A stretch of DNA of 64,000 bases from Thiospirochaeta perfilievii (GCF_008329945.1 NZ_CP035807.1:2170001-2234000); one strand, 5' to 3'. Numbered from the stretch's first letter, positions 33,547 through 41,667 are shown. Program-made: numbers and translations. The notes: a model not told the origin generated them from the sequence alone.

Positions 33547-34659
33547 GTGAAAAGTGAAAATAACTTATTTCATCTAAAAGTTATATTTAAAAAGTATCCT
33601 GTATTTCTATTTTTTTTAGGTTTTGTTGGAATCATAACCTTATTATCTGCTATGTTTATCTTTAATAACTCTATTATTCAGCTGTATATGTTCTTTCTAT
33701 CAATTATTATCTTTTTTGTTTTTTTTTACAGGGTAGGGGTTTTTCGTTATAAAAAACATCAAACAAAAAATATCCTTATCAATAAGGAGAGGGAGCTTTC
33801 TAGGGAAAAGTGTAGGGTTGATATCTTACTTGATGTGGGGCAATTATGCTCTTGGCAGTACTCTGTAAGTGCTGGGATACTTAAATTTGATGCATCAGGA
33901 GCTAATATTTTAGGGGAAACAAAGAGTTATTATACATATGAAGAGTTAATACAAAACAGATATTTAAAGAAGATTCTGGACTATATAGAAAACCTAGATA
34001 CACCTGTCTTTGATGAAGAAGCCTGTTTCCCCTTTGTTAATAAGTGGGTAATTATACGTGGAAGGTGTATAGGCCGGGATATTGATGGAAGGCCAAACCA
34101 GTTTATAGGTATTATTATTGATAATACAGAAAGAAAGCAGACCTTAAAGAAGTTGGAAGAGATATCTGTAACCGACGAACTAACCAAGCTTAAGAATAGA
34201 AGATTCTTTTTTGAAACTTTTTCAAGGGAGTTAAATCTATATAAACGTAATCACCAAGTTTTTTCAGTTGCGATGTTAGACTTAGACTATTTTAAAAAAA
34301 TTAATGATGAGTATGGGCATTTAGCAGGGGATTATATTTTAAAAAAGTTTGCCGACTTAATAACTAGAGAGGTTCGCCCCTACGATGTTGTTGCTAGATT
34401 TGGTGGAGAGGAGTTTATTATTATGTTTCCTTCAATAGATAAATCTGAGGCAAAAAAAATAGTTAATAGATTAAAAGTAAAAGTTGGGTTTCTTGAGAAC
34501 AAGTTCCATGACCAACTTATTAAATTTACCTTCTCCTGTGGGATTGGGGATGTTTCTGAAATAGGCCAGTATACGGAAGAGGAGTTTATCACTATAATTG
34601 ATGATAGATTGTACAAGGCTAAACACCTTGGTAGGAATCTCATAGTATCTGGAGGTTAA
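33547..34659 (+). CDS. Membrane diguanylate cyclase (PAS-GGDEF)
   Basis: A 370-residue protein with two membrane helices (about 20-40 and 45-65), a PAS-like domain (about 95-195) and a C-terminal GGDEF domain (about 205-365). The active site reads RFGGEEF, the fully active variant; the lead-in DELTKLKNRRFF and DLDYFKKINDEYGH, with GD at the substrate site, are intact. It makes cyclic di-GMP. The start is GTG at 33547, 6 nt after TAAAAT (33535-33540) with no ribosome site, another likely leaderless gene. It is followed by a small gene and a DMT transporter in one unit. Confidence 0.92.
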   Translation: MKSENNLFHLKVIFKKYPVFLFFLGFVGIITLLSAMFIFNNSIIQLYMFFLSIIIFFVFFYRVGVFRYKKHQTKNILINKERELSREKCRVDILLDVGQLCSWQYSVSAGILKFDASGANILGETKSYYTYEELIQNRYLKKILDYIENLDTPVFDEEACFPFVNKWVIIRGRCIGRDIDGRPNQFIGIIIDNTERKQTLKKLEEISVTDELTKLKNRRFFFETFSRELNLYKRNHQVFSVAMLDLDYFKKINDEYGHLAGDYILKKFADLITREVRPYDVVARFGGEEFIIMFPSIDKSEAKKIVNRLKVKVGFLENKFHDQLIKFTFSCGIGDVSEIGQYTEEEFITIIDDRLYKAKHLGRNLIVSGG

Positions 34660-34660
34660 A

Positions 34661-34867
34661 TTGATAGATTTAGACTTAAAAGAAGTTATTGAAGTTAGTG
34701 GTAGTGGAATAATTGTAAAGTTAACAAAGAGCGAAGAGGGAATCTACCTAAATTTCGAGTCTGAGGAGGGTGGAAGAGTTATTCGGATTCAACCCCATGA
34801 AGAGGATAAAAAAACCCTTGTACTATCCCTTGATAAAAAGAAACCATCTTTTTCCGTAGTTAAATAA
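34661..34867 (+). CDS. Small hypothetical protein, 68 residues
   Basis: Acidic and Lys-rich, with no membrane helix or known motif; likely a small beta-rich fold. The TTG start at 34661 has GGAGG 5 nt upstream, 1 nt after the diguanylate cyclase stop, and the next gene starts 2 nt after its end, so it is a genuine coupled gene. Its role is unknown; a link to the cyclase or to the DMT transporter cannot be decided. Confidence 0.65.
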   Translation: MIDLDLKEVIEVSGSGIIVKLTKSEEGIYLNFESEEGGRVIRIQPHEEDKKTLVLSLDKKKPSFSVVK

Positions 34868-34869
34868 CA

Positions 34870-35772
34870 GTGGCAAACTATTTAGGGGAAATATCCGCAT
34901 TTGGTACTGTATTCTGTTGGGTTATCTGTTCTATAGCCTTTGAAAGTGCTGGTAAAAAAATAGGTTCAATGCCAGTTAATATAATTCGATTAGTGATGGC
35001 ATTTATTTTTATCTCAATTTTTACACTATTTAGTAGAGGTCTATTTTTTCCAGTAGATGCAACTCCAAAATCCTGGTTTTGGTTATCTCTATCTGGTGTT
35101 GTTGGTCTATTTATTGGTGATTTATGCCTTTTTAGAGCCTTTGTTTTAATAGGCTCAAGAATATCCCTTTTAATATACTCCCTTGCTCCACCTATATCTG
35201 CTCTGCTTGGTTTTTTTATGTTTAAGGAGACCATGTCTATCTATGCTATAGTTGGTATGTTTATTACTATTTTTGGAATAGGTTTAGTTATTTTAAAAAA
35301 GGATAATAAGAGATATAAATTTTCCCATCCCCTAGAGGGTGTTCTGTTGGCAATAATTGGTGCTGTGGGACAGGCATTTGGTATAGGGTTAAGTAAGTTG
35401 GGTATGGCTTTAGAGAGTGGGGGAACCTACGATCCAATTGCTTCAACACAGATAAGAATTATATCTGCAACAGTCTGTTTTATTATTCTATTTTTTATTA
35501 CAAAAAGATGGTCCTATGTTTTTAAATCCTTTAAAGATCTTAAGGCTATTGGGGATGTTGCCATAGGGTCATTTTTTGGGCCATTTATAGGTGTAACACT
35601 CTCCCTTGTTGCAATAACATATACAAGTATGGGAATTGCATCTACAATTACATCCATACTGCCTGTGGCAATAATAGTTCCCCACGTTTTCATTTACAAA
35701 ACAAAGATATTTAAAAGAGAAGTATTTGGGGCAATAGTGGCGGTTTTTGGTGTATCTCTACTCTTTATCTAG
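34870..35772 (+). CDS. EamA/DMT-superfamily transporter
   Basis: A 300-residue inner-membrane protein with ten hydrophobic helices arranged as two EamA repeats (about 5-140 and 155-300). GLFIGDLCLFRAFVLIGSRISLLI is the conserved helix 3-4 region of the first repeat and is mirrored near residue 240 (GPFIGVTLSLVAITYTSMGIASTI in part). DMT proteins export or import small metabolites; the substrate is unknown. The start is GTG at 34870, 2 nt after the upstream stop. The 3' end overlaps the convergent peptidase gene by 15 bp. Confidence 0.88.
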   Translation: MANYLGEISAFGTVFCWVICSIAFESAGKKIGSMPVNIIRLVMAFIFISIFTLFSRGLFFPVDATPKSWFWLSLSGVVGLFIGDLCLFRAFVLIGSRISLLIYSLAPPISALLGFFMFKETMSIYAIVGMFITIFGIGLVILKKDNKRYKFSHPLEGVLLAIIGAVGQAFGIGLSKLGMALESGGTYDPIASTQIRIISATVCFIILFFITKRWSYVFKSFKDLKAIGDVAIGSFFGPFIGVTLSLVAITYTSMGIASTITSILPVAIIVPHVFIYKTKIFKREVFGAIVAVFGVSLLFI

Positions 35773-36588
35773 GTAGTTAAGTAGGGAATTAATACCATTT
35801 AAAACCCTCTGACTATTATTTTTAGAGTCGCTATCTAGCTCTATATCTAGGGCTATGACCCTATCTATTTTACCGGTGTAAGCGATAAACTCCCCTTTAA
35901 ATCTATCTAAGATCGGGATAGCAGGTGAGTACATCATCTCTGGTTTATATCCAATTCCTTTTCCAAGTAATTGGGCTATTTCCCATGGACGACTCTCTAC
36001 AATAAAGTTATTTCCCCTAGTTATCTTGTACTCGGGGTATACTCTTCCCCCAGACATATACCCATGTAGAGAGAGGATAATAAGCTCAGAATGTCTCTCT
36101 AGTAGTCTATCAATTAAGTCTATTAAAACTTTTGTAGTTGGAAGAACTCTGTTTATAAAGTCCCTGTTGGGGTCAACATAGTGGTCTATACCATTTATAT
36201 ATGTATTTTGATTACCATAAAAGATCCTGTAGTAGAGAGTTTTATTGAATTTAGTTAGATCGCTACCATCTTTTATATATCCTCTACTATCTAACTGCTC
36301 CCTAAGATAACCCCTTCTATTAACCTCTTTAGAGTAGAGTGTTGGGTTGACCGATGGAATAAAATAGATTGTTTTATTTCCATTAAGAGTATCTTTTAAA
36401 AAGTTAGCAACTGTAACAGTTTCCCGCTCATCTCCGTGTATACCTGCTATTATTAAAAGTGCTCTATTAGAATCTACACCGTTATTGAATAGTAAAATAT
36501 CTCTTTTCCCTGAATCGAGACCTAAACTCTCTTGGGAGAAGAGAAGTTGGGATAGACTAAGTAATATGAATAAAAGTTTAATTTTCAT
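35758..36588 (-). CDS. Exported M14-like zinc carboxypeptidase/amidase
   Basis: A 276-residue protein with a signal peptide (about 1-18, ending LLFSQ). The zinc site of the M14/AstE fold is visible: GIHGDE near residues 49-54 (His and Glu ligands), SLHGY near 174 (third ligand, His) and a candidate catalytic Glu in ALDIELD near 250. DPNRDF matches the substrate-Arg motif (NRD) of MpaA-like murein-peptide amidases. It may trim cell-wall peptides. It is 88 nt downstream of the ECF S-component gene, with a hairpin in between. The ATG lacks a ribosome site. Confidence 0.78.
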   Translation of the reverse strand: MKIKLLFILLSLSQLLFSQESLGLDSGKRDILLFNNGVDSNRALLIIAGIHGDERETVTVANFLKDTLNGNKTIYFIPSVNPTLYSKEVNRRGYLREQLDSRGYIKDGSDLTKFNKTLYYRIFYGNQNTYINGIDHYVDPNRDFINRVLPTTKVLIDLIDRLLERHSELIILSLHGYMSGGRVYPEYKITRGNNFIVESRPWEIAQLLGKGIGYKPEMMYSPAIPILDRFKGEFIAYTGKIDRVIALDIELDSDSKNNSQRVLNGINSLLNYLDKE

Positions 36589-36644
36589 TATATTTTAAAA
36601 CTAGTTTATTATTAGATGTTCTGCAAGGTAGAAGTGGATTGATT

Positions 36645-36669
36645 TTGGAGGAACATAAAACTCCTCCAA
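36645..36669. repeat. Perfect 8-bp inverted repeat between the ECF and M14-like genes
   Basis: TTGGAGGA (36645-36652) and TCCTCCAA (36662-36669) enclose a 9-nt loop. No U tract follows on either strand, so it is a weak terminator at best. Both arms resemble SD/anti-SD sequences, but neither is placed at a start codon. Confidence 0.5.
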
Positions 36670-36675
36670 TCTATA

Positions 36676-37197
36676 TTAGTTACTCTCTTTTTTAATAATT
36701 TTACTTGCTACTAAAAAGAGAATTCGTCCTCCAATAATACCTCCAAAAAGCTGGATAGTATTAGTTGGGAAAACTTCACCAATAGCCATCTCCATTCCAC
36801 CTATATCCTTTAAGAAAAAAGCTTCTCCAATAAAATAGGTTGCAACCATTAATAGACCACCAGTCAATAGTAGTAGAAGATGTTTTATACCTTTTTTATT
36901 ATAAGATAGGTAGGCCATGGAAGCCTCTAAACCCTTAGCTATAAGAGTCATAGGTGCAAACATTCCATACCCTATAACTATATCTGCTGTTGCCGCCCCA
37001 AGACCAGCTACTAAAAATGCGGCTATCATATTTCCCCAATCACCCTCTTTAATAAAGTGGGCTATAAATAATCCTGCAAAAACAACTGCAATATCACTAA
37101 AATTGAAAAAACCCACACCTACAGGTACCGCTATAAATATAGTTGTAAGTGTCACTGTTGCAAATAATACTAATAAAGTAATTACCCTTTTTGTCAT
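36676..37197 (-). CDS. ECF transporter S component (HmpT/PF07155-like)
   Basis: A 173-residue integral membrane protein with five or six helices. The segments FFNFSDIAVVFAGLF and ATADIVIGYGMFAPMTLIAKGLEA match the YpdP/HmpT-type S components (pattern NLGDxxxxLA then GYxxYAPxTFIIKGL), which bind vitamins such as hydroxymethylpyrimidine or related B6 and B1 precursors. The ligand itself cannot be read from sequence. It is the fourth gene of the ECF unit and overlaps the T component gene by 4 nt. S components give substrate specificity and work with the T and A subunits encoded upstream. Confidence 0.82.
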   Translation of the reverse strand: MTKRVITLLVLFATVTLTTIFIAVPVGVGFFNFSDIAVVFAGLFIAHFIKEGDWGNMIAAFLVAGLGAATADIVIGYGMFAPMTLIAKGLEASMAYLSYNKKGIKHLLLLLTGGLLMVATYFIGEAFFLKDIGGMEMAIGEVFPTNTIQLFGGIIGGRILFLVASKIIKKESN

Positions 37198-37823
37198 ATT
37201 TTCTCCTCTAATACTCTCTCTCTCTCTAAGAGAATTTTATATTTTGTTTCAAAACCTCTATATATTCCAAAAAATAGGGTTAATGGAACCGCTAAATAGT
37301 GATAAATTTTTTGTAGCCCCCTATTTGTTCTGTTTAGTGGGTGATATTCATAATGTATTTTTAATCTCTCCATTACCTCTGTTCCAGAGACCATTAATAT
37401 GTAAAAAATCTTACTTAGAGGACTATTTCCTGTTAAAAGGATTATATCTATAAACCCTATCTTAGAAAATATAATATTTATAAATGCAAAGAGGTTTGGA
37501 ATAATGAAAATTCTTAATACAATAGATTTCCATCTCTCTATATAAAATTCTAAAGCAAATTCTCTACCCATTACTAGGTATTTATATGTAAAAAATATTG
37601 TGTGTAGAAGAACTATTGCTATAAGTAAAAATTTTGTAAAGTTTAGAAAAGTAAGAAGTCTCTCTCTGTTACTTAAAAAAAAGTAGGTAGTGAATATAAG
37701 AAAAATCGTAAGCTGATAGGGTATGCTCTCTCTAAAAACAGTGGTTGAAGTTATTACAAATACAAATATTTGCAGAGTATATAAAATAAACTTAAACCTA
37801 GCTTTAACTATTAAAGAGTTCAA
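37194..37823 (-). CDS. ECF transporter T component (EcfT-like), divergent
   Basis: A 209-residue membrane protein with about five helices, placed between ATPase genes and an S component, which is the main reason for the call. The C-terminal cytoplasmic coupling region shows only one clear relative of the ARG motif, GIYRGFETKYK near residue 187, and the other is hard to find. EcfT normally contacts both ATPases through two Ala-Arg-Gly/Ser motifs in long coupling helices; here they are eroded along with the ATPases. It overlaps the S component gene by 4 nt and the ATPase gene by 20 nt. Confidence 0.72.
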   Translation of the reverse strand: MNSLIVKARFKFILYTLQIFVFVITSTTVFRESIPYQLTIFLIFTTYFFLSNRERLLTFLNFTKFLLIAIVLLHTIFFTYKYLVMGREFALEFYIERWKSIVLRIFIIPNLFAFINIIFSKIGFIDIILLTGNSPLSKIFYILMVSGTEVMERLKIHYEYHPLNRTNRGLQKIYHYLAVPLTLFFGIYRGFETKYKILLERERVLEEKI

Positions 37824-38397
37824 TATTAACTCCTCCCTCTTTACTACTTAGCTGTAGGGTTTGATACTCTGTTTTGAAAAGATGAGAAATAATAAATATA
37901 TGTTTACACTTTAGGTTCTCTACAAAAGTTATAAAATCTTCAACTTTCCCAAAGTACTTATCAGCCTCGTCAAATATAACCACATCTAAATTACTATATT
38001 TAGAACACTCAGTAATAATAAAACTCTTTTTTGAGTCGTCTGTTGGGGTTAGTGTTGTCTCATCATTAAACTCAAGGGGTATATTATTGTGACTATCATC
38101 ATTTAAAAAAATTGTTTTAAAAAAAGACCCCTGCTTTTTAAGAGTTTCAACAAATACTTTTACTAGATTTATAAGGTTATAACAGAGTATCTGATTCTCA
38201 ATATCCTGGGCAAAATAGAGTATAGATTTATCCTGTTTTTTTAGCTCTTTAAGTAGTACCCCTTCTATAAAGCGACTTTTACCTACCCCATTCTCTCCTT
38301 TTATAAGATATATACCTGTTGGGGAATCTATGCTCTCTTTTAGATTGTAAGTTAGTTGGGATAGTTTATCGTTGTATACTCCCTTCCTAAGCAACAT
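37804..38397 (-). CDS. Reduced ECF ATPase: Walker A/B subunit without a signature motif
   Basis: A 197-residue ABC-type ATPase. Visible motifs: Walker A GENGVGKS (34-41), Q-loop Gln in FAQDIENQI (Q64), Walker B LDVVIFDEAD (D143, E144 as catalytic Glu) and H-loop His in IFIISHLF (H172). Between Q-loop and Walker B, where LSGGQ should lie, the sequence is acidic and Asn/Thr-rich with no signature at all. Normal EcfA subunits have about 275 residues. The upstream partner has the missing motif and lacks this gene's motifs, so the pair can form one composite ATP site. It overlaps the partner gene by 11 nt and the T gene by 20 nt. Confidence 0.8.
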   Translation of the reverse strand: MLLRKGVYNDKLSQLTYNLKESIDSPTGIYLIKGENGVGKSRFIEGVLLKELKKQDKSILYFAQDIENQILCYNLINLVKVFVETLKKQGSFFKTIFLNDDSHNNIPLEFNDETTLTPTDDSKKSFIITECSKYSNLDVVIFDEADKYFGKVEDFITFVENLKCKHIFIISHLFKTEYQTLQLSSKEGGVNIELFNS

Positions 38398-38728
38398 ATA
38401 TACCCCTCTCTTCTAGGTATTTTTCTAGCTTCTCTCTGCTTTTAGGAGATAGGGATTGGGTTATATTTACTAAATTTAGGGTTACTTTTTCTAACTTCTT
38501 TTCCAATATTATATAACTTAGAGTTACAAGATACGCTATTGATCGTTGCCCACCACTTAGTGTATTTATGTTTCTTGATGGTTCAATTTTATAATTGAAC
38601 TTTGTTTCTATGTCTATAAGAATTTTTTTTTCTATCTCTGTATAATTCCATATATCATTTAAGAGTAGTTCATCCTTTATTCTGTTAGATATAAACTCTT
38701 TATTATACTCAATTGTTAAAAACCTCAT
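38387..38728 (-). CDS. Reduced ECF ATPase: signature-motif subunit without Walker A
   Basis: A 113-residue protein that matches only the second half of an ABC ATPase: it starts near the Q-loop region, continues through the helical domain, and has a perfect signature NTLSGGQRS (57-61 LSGGQ). What should be Walker B reads VTLNLVNITQSLSPKSRE, without the Asp and Glu but with a D-loop-like SLSPKSRE. Walker A is absent. The gene is not a fragment by frame: the ATG has AGGGAG 4 nt upstream, and the stop overlaps the next gene by 11 nt. In an ABC dimer the signature of one subunit faces the Walker A of the other, so this protein supplies exactly what its neighbour lacks. Confidence 0.78.
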   Translation of the reverse strand: MRFLTIEYNKEFISNRIKDELLLNDIWNYTEIEKKILIDIETKFNYKIEPSRNINTLSGGQRSIAYLVTLSYIILEKKLEKVTLNLVNITQSLSPKSREKLEKYLEERGIYVA

Positions 38729-38788
38729 CTCTCTCCCTAGGAAAATTATAATAACTTAATAGAGTAGATTGCACTAGTCTTTTTTAGC

Positions 38789-38794
38789 TATAAT
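38789..38794 (+). promoter_or_regulatory. -10 box of nudC, predicted leaderless
   Basis: A perfect TATAAT, 5 nt before the ATG at 38800, with no ribosome site. The nearest -35-like hexamer, TTGCAC at 38769-38774, is only 14 nt away, so the -35 is uncertain. Confidence 0.4.
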
Positions 38795-38799
38795 GAAAT

Positions 38800-39450
38800 A
38801 TGATTTTTAAAGGTAATTCAGTTTTAGTAAGTAAAAAAGATAATAGTGTTCTGTTAGAAAATGTGGGTGATGATGCAGAGTTTATCCCTTTAATGGATTT
38901 AGCTTCCCTTATAAGTGGTCAGGAGCTTAATAATATATTAAAAGAGTATCAGGTAGATAATTGGAAGCGACGTCATAACTTTTGTGGTACCTGTGGCAGT
39001 AAAACAACATTCGATATTGATGATCAGTGTATGGTTTGTCCAAAGTGTCAAGAACGTTTTTATCAAGCTATGTTTCCTGCAATAATTGTCTCAATAATAA
39101 AGGATGATAAAATTTTATTAGCCCATAATAAGAACTTTCCTGAGAATTTGTATTCTGTAGTTGCAGGTTTTGTGGATATAGGGGAAAACCTTGAAGAGAC
39201 TGTAGCCAGGGAGATAAGGGAAGAGGTTGGAATTGAGGTTAAGAATATAAAATATTTTGCAAGTCAAAACTGGGGTTTTACATCATCCCTAATGTTAGCA
39301 TTTACTGCTGAGTATAGTTCAGGAGAGATTGTAGTAGATCAAGAGGAGATAGACAGAGCAGATTGGTTTACTCGGGAAAATTTACCGGATCTGCCTCCTA
39401 AGATTAGTATTTCTAGGGATTTAATAGATCATTATGTTACAGGGATGTAA
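38800..39450 (+). CDS. nudC: NADH pyrophosphatase NudC-like Nudix hydrolase
   Basis: A 216-residue protein with the NudC layout: an N-terminal domain, a four-cysteine zinc ribbon (CGTCGSKT and CPKCQ with CMVCP between, about 64-90), then a Nudix domain. The Nudix box is GFVDIGENLEETVAREIREEVGI, landmark residues about 126-148, with the REx2EE catalytic core. NudC-type enzymes cleave NADH and remove NAD caps from RNA. It is shorter than E. coli NudC (257). The SQNWGFTSSLMLAF segment matches the NudC-specific SQPWPFPxSLM motif, which separates it from other Nudix proteins. Confidence 0.92.
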   Translation: MIFKGNSVLVSKKDNSVLLENVGDDAEFIPLMDLASLISGQELNNILKEYQVDNWKRRHNFCGTCGSKTTFDIDDQCMVCPKCQERFYQAMFPAIIVSIIKDDKILLAHNKNFPENLYSVVAGFVDIGENLEETVAREIREEVGIEVKNIKYFASQNWGFTSSLMLAFTAEYSSGEIVVDQEEIDRADWFTRENLPDLPPKISISRDLIDHYVTGM

Positions 39451-39451
39451 G

Positions 39452-40402
39452 TTGAAAGTTACCAGTCTTATTTTCATCTCTATTTTGGTCTTCTCATGTC
39501 AGACATATACTAAAGAGAGTCAAGAGGTACTGGATTCTAGGGATGAACTTAGAGGATTAAGATCCTACGTTTACGAAGATTGGATAGAAGCTGATCAACT
39601 TTTTGATAGGTACTTTGATGAATATACTAAGGATCTTCCTAATAGCAAATACTTTCCTGTATGGTTTAATTCCATAGGGGAGAAGATGAATGGAGTGATA
39701 TTCACTCCACAAGTTCAAACAAAGGGTACTGTCCTTTTTATACATGGTTATGCTGGTAATAGTAGAGGATTGCGATATATAGGAAATAGATTATTAAAAG
39801 ATGGATACGTAATTGCAGCTTTAACACTTCCAGGCCACGGCTTAGCTGGTGGAGATAGGGGTGATATAGATAACTTTGATGATTATGCAGTTGTAGTCTC
39901 TGATTTTATTAAAATCTTAACAGACAAGGGATTAAAACCAGATTTTGCGGTTGGTCATAGCACCGGTGGCTCATCTTTAATAATATATAACCAGAAATAT
40001 GGGTGGGAGTTTAAAAAAGTTATTTTAATAGCTCCTTTAATCCATTCTTCATATTGGTATACCTCTAAGATTACAAGGTTTATTACTAGGCCTTTTATAA
40101 AGAAGTTAGATACACGATGGACTGGCCCTTTAGCTGTTAGCACATTTCCTATGCATTGGTTTGATGAACTTACAAAATGGAATAAGAAGTTAGAAAATTA
40201 TAATAAAATGGATGATGAAATTATTGTATTACAAGGGGATAAAGATCGAATTGTAAGTTGGAGATATAATATAAAATTTATAAAAGAGTTATATAATAAG
40301 AGTGAGGTTTTAATTTATAAAGATGGAACCCACACCTTATTCCTTGATGAGGAGTGGGATGGTATAAACGTGATCAATAAGGCTTTTAATTTTTACTACT
40401 AG
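39452..40402 (+). CDS. Alpha/beta-hydrolase lipoprotein (monoacylglycerol-lipase-like)
   Basis: An alpha/beta hydrolase with a lipoprotein signal peptide KVTSLIFISILVFSC (lipobox VFSC). I start at the TTG at 39452, 1 nt after the nudC stop, because the signal peptide begins there; an ATG at 39434 inside nudC would add six residues. The nucleophile elbow is GHSTGGS near residue 165, the oxyanion region is FIHGYAGNSRG, the acidic residue lies in LQGDKDRIVS and the catalytic His in DGTHTLFLD. This set and PGHGLAGGDRG match monoacylglycerol lipase-type hydrolases. The substrate is probably a lipid ester at the cell envelope. The 3' end overlaps the convergent gene by 17 bp. Confidence 0.85.
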   Translation: MKVTSLIFISILVFSCQTYTKESQEVLDSRDELRGLRSYVYEDWIEADQLFDRYFDEYTKDLPNSKYFPVWFNSIGEKMNGVIFTPQVQTKGTVLFIHGYAGNSRGLRYIGNRLLKDGYVIAALTLPGHGLAGGDRGDIDNFDDYAVVVSDFIKILTDKGLKPDFAVGHSTGGSSLIIYNQKYGWEFKKVILIAPLIHSSYWYTSKITRFITRPFIKKLDTRWTGPLAVSTFPMHWFDELTKWNKKLENYNKMDDEIIVLQGDKDRIVSWRYNIKFIKELYNKSEVLIYKDGTHTLFLDEEWDGINVINKAFNFYY

Positions 40403-41423
40403 TGTTGGATAACTCGTTATAGCTCTCTAATAGGTCTTTATAATAAAGCGCTAACTCTGAAGATTTCTTATCAAAGTCATCTAATATTGAGGAGTCCTCA
40501 AGTGTTGTTTGACTCTTGATTCCAACAAGTTCTAAATTAAGATGTTTTAAGCTATTAATGGATGAGGTAATCTTTAATTTCAAAAGCTCCTTATCCTCTT
40601 CTAACTTCTTTATTGTAGTAATATGATTATCGATATCATCTATTAGTCTGTTATACTCCGTAATTAATACTGGTGAGTCAGTGTTCCCTTTTTTGTTTTT
40701 TAACTCTTCCTTATCAAGAATTAAGTCATTAGTTGAACTCTCCTTTAAAAGTTCATCTAAATCCTCTTCTTTTTGAGTTAGTAGTTGTATGGTCTCTACA
40801 TAGCTATCTATTTTAGGTAGAATATCCGAAGCAAAATCCTTAAACTTATGTCTTATCTCAACAATTGTCGATAGGATTGACTCTCTTAGAACTATAGCTC
40901 TTTGGAGTTGACTGTTTGTTAGAATGTCACTTATGTCATTAGGGTCTATATTTATTGGTTCTTCATAACTCTTCCTGTTTGTATAGGAAGCCCAGTGGGA
41001 GGCTACTCCAATACCCATGGCTACGATTGGTATAAAAGACCACATAAAAGCTGTTGATGTTATTATGTTTATTGTTAATAGGTATATGGAAACCGCAATA
41101 TTACTTATTATATGCTGATAAAAGTTGTGTCTTAGTCTATGGGATTTAATAAGCTCTTCTAAATCTTTAGTATCCATGTCTGTTATATTTATAACATCAT
41201 CTAGATTTTTTAAAGCGATAAATCGCTCTCCCCAATGGGAAACCATTCCTATACCCCATCCTCCTGTTACAAATAGAAACCAGGGAAAACTAGGTGAAGT
41301 CATCATATTTAATATAAATATACCAATGTTTACTGCTATGTAAGTTGTGAGATGTGTTCGTAGATTATTATAGGATTTTATCTCTTTGCTTTTTACTTTT
41401 TCTTTATATACTTTTAAATTCAT
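40386..41423 (-). CDS. Protein with two tandem 2TM domains and a coiled-coil tail
   Basis: A 345-residue protein whose first 155 residues hold two copies of the 2TM domain: FPWFLFVTGGWGIGMVSHWGERF and FMWSFIPIVAMGIGVASHWASY share the pattern F-W-x-GxGI-S-HW, each preceded by an amphipathic start with LRTHLTTYIAVN or LRHNFYQHIISN. Residues about 175-340 are charged coiled coil. The 2TM domain usually occurs once, in small proteins or before histidine kinases; duplication is uncommon. The topology suggests four membrane helices with the coiled coil in the cytoplasm. The start ATG has no ribosome site; the promoter suggests a leaderless mRNA. Function is unknown. Confidence 0.8.
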   Translation of the reverse strand: MNLKVYKEKVKSKEIKSYNNLRTHLTTYIAVNIGIFILNMMTSPSFPWFLFVTGGWGIGMVSHWGERFIALKNLDDVINITDMDTKDLEELIKSHRLRHNFYQHIISNIAVSIYLLTINIITSTAFMWSFIPIVAMGIGVASHWASYTNRKSYEEPINIDPNDISDILTNSQLQRAIVLRESILSTIVEIRHKFKDFASDILPKIDSYVETIQLLTQKEEDLDELLKESSTNDLILDKEELKNKKGNTDSPVLITEYNRLIDDIDNHITTIKKLEEDKELLKLKITSSINSLKHLNLELVGIKSQTTLEDSSILDDFDKKSSELALYYKDLLESYNELSNTSSKN

Positions 41424-41429
41424 GATTAA

Positions 41430-41458
41430 ATTCTCTATTCAAATTTGGATATTGTCAA
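41430..41458 (-). promoter_or_regulatory. Promoter of the 2TM gene, predicted leaderless
   Basis: Minus strand perfect TTGACA (41453-41458), 17-nt spacer, GAGAAT (41430-41435), then 6 nt to the ATG ending at 41421. The -10 is imperfect, but the -35 and spacing are ideal. Confidence 0.5.
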
Positions 41459-41495
41459 GTATATTGATTTGATTGGAAGAATAAAAGAAAAAAGT

Positions 41496-41579
41496 TGCGG
41501 ACGACTGGACTTGAACCAGCACGAGCGTAAGCTCACTACCCCCTCAAGGTAGCGTGTCTACCAATTTCACCACGTCCGC
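41496..41579 (-). tRNA. tRNA-Leu (GAG)
   Basis: Class II tRNA on the minus strand, 84 nt. Acceptor GCGGACG pairs with CGTCCGC, the anticodon loop is TTGAGGG with anticodon GAG (complement of 41543-41545), there is a long variable arm with GAGC/GCTC pairing, the T loop is TTCAAGT, and the discriminator is A. CCA is not encoded. A T-rich tract follows the 3' end and may end transcription. Confidence 0.95.
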
Positions 41580-41591
41580 TAACAGAGAGTT

Positions 41592-41621
41592 ATATTAACT
41601 TTTTAGAGGTAATAAAGTCAA
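41592..41621 (-). promoter_or_regulatory. Promoter of tRNA-Leu
   Basis: Minus strand TTGACT (41616-41621), 18-nt spacer, TAATAT (41592-41597), about 12 nt before the tRNA 5' end. It is the same -35/-10 pair as in the other tRNA operon. Confidence 0.65.
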
Positions 41622-41638
41622 TATTCCTATACAAATAT

Positions 41639-41667
41639 TTGACTGATAGTGATTGATGGATTATTAT
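41639..41667 (+). promoter_or_regulatory. Promoter of the candidate small RNA
   Basis: TTGACT (41639-41644), 17-nt spacer, TATTAT (41662-41667), divergent from the tRNA-Leu promoter. The predicted start is near 41674. Confidence 0.55.
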
